Below, in pieces: positions 59,220-64,000 of a stretch of 64,000 bases of DNA; within the stretch, counting starts at the first letter, position 1, and every line of letters begins with the position of its first letter. The stretch comes from Piezodorus guildinii (Eukaryota > Arthropoda > Insecta > Hemiptera > Pentatomidae), in assembly GCA_023052935.1 (NCBI GenBank), contig CM041292.1, positions 43,360,139 through 43,424,138 of the forward strand. Direction: 5' to 3'. A program made the translations under genes and the position numbers. A model generated the notes under the pieces. The model was not told where the DNA came from and did not search any database. It saw nothing but the letters and a program-made list of their open reading frames with translations.

Positions 59220-59610
59220 ATAGAATCAACCAAATTAAAGGTACTTAAGAGGAAGAAAATTAAAATATCGGCATTTAAACCCTGTTAGACTATTTTAATC
59301 AGAATTAAACCAACATGATATTAAAGCTCATTAAATTTTACATCGATATAGCGAGTTTAATCAAAATCGTCGAACCGTTTTTGAGAAAATCATAAAAAGA
59401 AGCAATATACATGGTATAAAGTGGCTCTTCTGGTTAGCTGATTTTGATGAAAAAGTTGTTGTGTAATCTCGGGCGTATAGTTGTCTTAAATATAAAATTT
59501 CAGTTTCACAGGACTTTTCGTTTCCGCCCGAGCGTTACCACACACGGACACACACACAGACCTTTTTGCGGGACTTGGTTATTTAGACTCAGGGGGCCCT
59601 AAAACGTGTA
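59220..59610 (-). repeat. Dispersed repeat family D, copy 3
   Basis: Inverted relative to 16,540 and 28,366. Blocks on plus: ATCAAAATCGTCGAACCG, TTTTTGAGAAAATCATAAAA, AGTGGCTCTTCTGGTTAGC, AAATATAAAATTTCAG, then ACACACGGACACACACACAG. Confidence 0.65.
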
Positions 59611-60239
59611 ATTCCGTTGAAAACTTTAAATAAATTTAGTGTGGGAATCACACGACTCTTGTCCGCAATAGTTTATACTATAGGTTAATAGTCCTTAATA
59701 GTTTAGTAGGTTTTATTAGGCCTTTATAGTTTTATTAGGTTTTAGTTTATGTTTTATTAAATATTAACCATAATTAGCATATCTATAATTTAAAAAAAAA
59801 ATATGAAAATAAACTCACATTTTTAAATTATAACAACCTGCCCAGTATCTGGGTAACTACGGTGAATATATTTATTTTCAAAGAAATTTTTCTATATCCT
59901 GTCAATTCGATCCTTCCTTCGCTTATCTGAATATCAAAGAGGACCAAAATATTAAAAAAAAAAATATCTCAAAGAGTTGACGAACTATATGAATACGCTG
60001 CTCAAAGGTTGGCCGGATTGTAAACTGAAAATTATTGGAATATACAGAGCAGAGATGGTTTAATATCGTGCAGCATGTAGTGAAAGATGTAAATACCAAA
60101 GCTATCTGAGAAAAAAAAACTCGAACCCTCCATAAATATAGCTTTAGACATGAGCTACCGAAAATATGCAATTTCTTAAAAGAGCAGTTAACGTCATAGA
60201 ATAAAGATGAATTAAAATATACCTAGCGAATTCTTTAAA

Positions 60240-60660
60240 TTATCCGTAGCATCGTTAATTCTGGTTCTCAGCGGGTTCCGGACTTTGAGAAGGGCCCGAT
60301 CGGCGCCTTCCAACCAATTTCAAAATGAAAATAAAGGAGAGAAAATTGAAAAAAAGACGGCGCAGGCGCAGAGCTAAGAGGCCCCTCGTTATGATGTCAA
60401 ACTATTATTGGAGGAGGATATATCTATAGAGCGGTGATTGGTGCAACTAATGGGACCAGGAGTGGTTAATGCTCTTTTATCGGTAATTCTCCTTATCTCC
60501 GATCTGGCTGGATTCTGGTATTGGTCGGAGGTCGCTCAACCCACGGTCGGCCTATAATCTTGTGGAGCTCCAACTGGAAAAGGTATGGTAAGTGCTGGTC
60601 TTTAGGTCTCTGTGTCTGACCAATAGTCGCAATAGCTGAGAATGAGGTTCTATGGTTCCT
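60240..60660. other. GC-elevated non-coding island
   Basis: About 400 bp of mixed composition. A 60-codon minus frame at 60,493-60,675 has no recognised domain. Candidate non-coding element. Confidence 0.3.
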
Positions 60661-61945
60661 TATCATCTTAACCATCCTACATTCATGTTCATATGAATGG
60701 AAATTGTCAGAATGATTATTGTCTTTATTTTATATATGCCTTCAAAAATACTTTAACATATTCATCTTTGTCTCTATCGGTATTTCTCTTGCCAGACAAA
60801 ATCAGTTCAGTTTCGTATTCGTGAAGCTTAAAATGGAATGAACCCTTGGCTTCAGGGTTTGTTTAACTGTTGTTATTTGGATTTTAAGGCAAAAAAAATC
60901 TATTATCGACACCACATCTTTACGGTTTAATTTACTCGTTAATGTTTTGAAAAAAAAAAATAATAGATAACATATATAAAAAACGCTGAAAATCATTGCA
61001 CAATGGTTTATTATTTTTAAAATAATTATATATAGCATAATAATTTATAAAGCTATTTAGACAATTTACTTATATGTATAATCGAAATAAATGGAAGCAG
61101 CAACACTATTAATTTATATTTAAGAGAAATAGCCAATAACTACAGCTAAGTTCACAACGCTACATTTATTTTTTTTCGTTGATTCTTATTGTTTTTTTGC
61201 TTTTTTTATTGCCAAAGATCTAATTCTCTCTCAAATAGTGATAACAAGAAAATCCGTTAGCCAGATCGACGTTATTTCTTAATTTTCTGTGCATATTTAT
61301 ACAGAATTATTTTCCTGTTTAAAAAAAAAAAAAAAAAAGTTCCTAAAGTTCATTTGGGTTCTAGATATCTTGAAACGAAACACCTGAGAAGAGGATAAAT
61401 ATTTTTTTTTTTTTGGGTCGATTACAAAAGTTCTTTATTGAAAATAATAAACCAATAAACTATCATAATAATAGTCCCTTTTCTGTTTTGTGTTTACGGC
61501 ATGGTAATGCATTTACATTTTTTGAGAGTAAGGAACGAAATTAATAAAAATAAAATAAAATAATAGTTATGTATAAGAAAAATAATTTTTTTTTAACAAT
61601 CAGAATTATGTATAATATAAAAAAAATTCGAAAAACTTAGATTAGCTTAAAAAAACAAAACAAATGTTCTTAAACAATTGAACGATAATACTGAGGGTTT
61701 GTTCATTCTCGCTCAATGCACCAGAGACCTGATGTGGTACAGCACACCACATTTCTCTTCTGTACCGAAAATAATAATTAATTTAAGAATATGATACATT
61801 GCTAAAGAATGTATGTATTGTCTTAAAAATGAAAATATAACTCTTACTATATCCATGCTTGTCATAAATCTCTCTCTCTCTTCAGTATATAATAGATTAT
61901 TAACATTTAGCATTTAAATTTTTTCGATTTTTTTTTTCAAAAATC
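60661..61945. other. AT-rich stretch, no gene seen
   Basis: AT-rich with several poly-A/T runs. Short minus frames at 60,802-61,038 and 61,713-61,913 have no recognised motif. Confidence 0.45.
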
Positions 61946-61949
61946 AGAA

Positions 61950-62345
61950 TTATATGGCTGCTATCGGCGCCATGGCCTATCAGGTTAGTGACGCACACAT
62001 TTAGACACATCATCGTTCTCCTCCAGGCGCCGAATTCCACGAGGAATCTGTTCTCACATTTTCACGGAAAATGGATGATCTGAAGACCCAGAGATGAAGA
62101 GATGAGATAGGCCGGAGGGGGTATTAGAAACCGCCGAAACTTTGGTGTTATGTCGAATTAGCCACGCGCAACGCTTCTTATGGATCTGCCACGCGTTCAC
62201 GGGAATATTTCAGGATTCAGAAAGCGGTATTAATTAATTTTTCGTAAATTCGTAGAGACGCGCAGGGAGAAGTTTCGGGAGCCAAAGACAAACGCACCGC
62301 TTCTCGATCATGGATGTGAAAGGCTGAATCAACTACATCCTAAAA
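61950..62345. other. GC-elevated non-coding island
   Basis: Mixed composition, with GGCGCCATGGCC near 61,967 and TTAATTAATT at 62,231. No ORF; candidate non-coding element. Confidence 0.3.
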
Positions 62346-62879
62346 TTTCACAAGCTTTTAACAGTCAATCATCCAATGATGATCCTTTCTCAATTCTAAG
62401 TCATTATCTAAACTAACGATCGAATAAAGAGCTCTATTTTCATTACTTGATTTTCGAATAACAAAATTACATTACATTCCGTATTGCCATAAAATTTTTA
62501 GACCAAATCTGTGGAATTTGTCTTTCATTAAAACAATACATTCCGAATTTTGACTCATATGTTCCCATTTGAGATAATGAGATATATAAGAAAATTTTAA
62601 AACATTAAAATAGTATAACTATGTAACACGAACATAGGTATAATGAGTATTCTGTTTTTTGACATAATTGGAAAAGGAAAGGGAAACACGTAATAAAATA
62701 GACTTCAACGTTAAAAAAAGAATAAGACCAAAAAAAAAATACGAAAATAATAATAAGAATTATAGGTGTAGATAAACAGATAGTGAGTGTACCCGACTTC
62801 CCATTGTTGGTGGAGTTTATTTACTGATAGAAGACGGCGTAAACTAAGGAAGATCACCAGATGCAATAAGTGATAGAAG

Positions 62880-63145
62880 AAGACACAATAATCAATCGTA
62901 GATGGGTATCAGTGGGCGTTGCCTAGCAACCATACAGATGACCAAAAAACCTAAAAACAAATAATTGCGAGTTCGCGTCTCGGTTTTAAGGATCTTTCAT
63001 CTCGGCATTTATCCCCCACCGTATTGCCTTTAGGGGCGAGGTAGGGGTGAACAAAAAGAACAGATGGGCACCAGTGCTGTAAAGATTGTTGCATTGACAA
63101 AAAATGAGAAAGGACTGTTTAAACAAATAAATAAAATAAAAAAAT
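62880..63145 (+). repeat. Possible third SINE-like repeat
   Basis: Contains GCGAGTTCGCGTCTCGG (B-box-like, about 62,968) and a 3' tail AAACAAATAAATAAAATAAA at 63,122-63,141. Only one copy was seen, so this is tentative. Confidence 0.35.
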
Positions 63146-63399
63146 GCATAAGTATAGCATATCGTCTTCCCATAATAAACTACAGCTTTACACTTTATCT
63201 GTTATGAATTAGAGATCTGATGATGCTCCAGGAGTCTGAATAAGTATTGGCCTTATATTTCCTAACTTAATAATAATGCAATGGAACTTTTTAAGCATCG
63301 AAAGTTAGTATAAAGTAGAAATAAAATATTAAAGGAATATATCGTGTCAATCATGTATTTGGACATCTTCCCGAAAGCTGTCGGTGGTTATATAACAGG

Positions 63400-64000
63400 T
63401 GTAGAAGCTTGAGGGGGTGTAATATGATTCACGTTCTTACACGAAAGGATGAAAGAGATGCCGCATTGGTGTTCTATGGAGTCTATTTTGGAGTATTGAT
63501 GAAATATTGGGACTCCTGAGGAAAAAGAATCTTAATTGCAGAATTTGTTTTCAACTTGAAAAATATATTTGTTTCGATTCCTTAGCCTGGAGACGAGATT
63601 AATGTACCAAGCGGTAAAGAGGAGCCGAAAAAGGGAAAGTGCTTAGATTTATTGCTAATAGTGAAGCGACCCCGGCGATCGTGCTGGGCGGAAGAGCAAG
63701 AGAACGGAAACTGAAAAAAAATATATTCAAAAACGAATCTATAAGATATTGAAACGATTCTTCTTGTGGTTGTTAATACGACAGAGTACATCAATGATCG
63801 GGTAGTGGTTATTGATGACAGGTGTGCCCGTAGCGTATCGGATCAGTAAATGAGGGTAATTAATTAAGAGGGATGTTGATGGATTGTGGTGGCTACCGGA
63901 GCTAAGTGACACCGCAACATCATTCACCTCACACAACACCTCGTTAGGCTGTCGGCTAACTGCTCACTAATAGTGCCACCCTCGGGCGCTCCGCGGTAGC
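63400..64000. other. GC-elevated non-coding region running off the window
   Basis: Mixed composition, with CAATGATC, GGTAATTAATTAAG (63,856-63,869) and a GC-rich end. Two minus-strand frames (63,582-63,939) lack domains. Confidence 0.3.

Overview
The window looks like AT-rich, repeat-dominated nuclear DNA of an arthropod. Three things point there: a single vertebrate-style small exon with canonical splice sites encoding part of a bHLH-PAS domain closest to insect Dysfusion / vertebrate NPAS4, several APE-type non-LTR retrotransposons, and a metazoan 5.8S rRNA fragment. A crustacean such as a caligid copepod (sea louse) would fit the repeat content and base composition, but this is inference and was not tested. 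No bacterial features (operons, RBS, CRISPR) are present, and no complete host gene lies in the window.

Layout. 0-7 kb: a fold-back MITE, 3' ends of two LINE families, a Tc1/mariner transposase relic. 6,967-11,750: a structurally full-length Jockey-type retrotransposon (ORF1, ORF2, poly-A) between 10-bp target-site duplications, with several frameshifts. 11.8-23 kb: AT-rich desert with three MITEs and short LINE pieces. 23,094-23,183 (minus): the PAS exon. 24.25-25.28 kb: a roughly 1-kb element with long inverted repeats enclosing a GC-rich, exon-like open frame. 25-45 kb: LINE ends, two SINE-like families, a 21-bp minisatellite and AT microsatellites. 46,164-51,366 (minus): a second full-length non-LTR element (RTE-like; ORF1 plus endonuclease/RT) between 12-bp duplications. 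It sits inside an older repeat and is itself interrupted by a 1,051-bp composite insert. 51.4-64 kb: more SINEs, LINE ends and GC-elevated islands without genes.

The most unusual object is the composite insert at 46,884-47,934. It joins a nearly complete 5.8S rRNA sequence to two LTRs in inverted orientation, contains a perfect 116-bp hairpin, and ends exactly at a copy of a tRNA-Leu primer-binding site, all flanked by TAGT. This looks like an aberrant reverse-transcription product of an LTR retrotransposon that captured rRNA and was integrated.

About 14 islands of 200-450 bp have clearly higher GC than the AT-rich background and no convincing ORF. Given the lone developmental transcription-factor exon, they are candidate cis-regulatory or conserved non-coding elements (inference). 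All coordinates of diverged repeats were set by eye and may be off by tens of bases.
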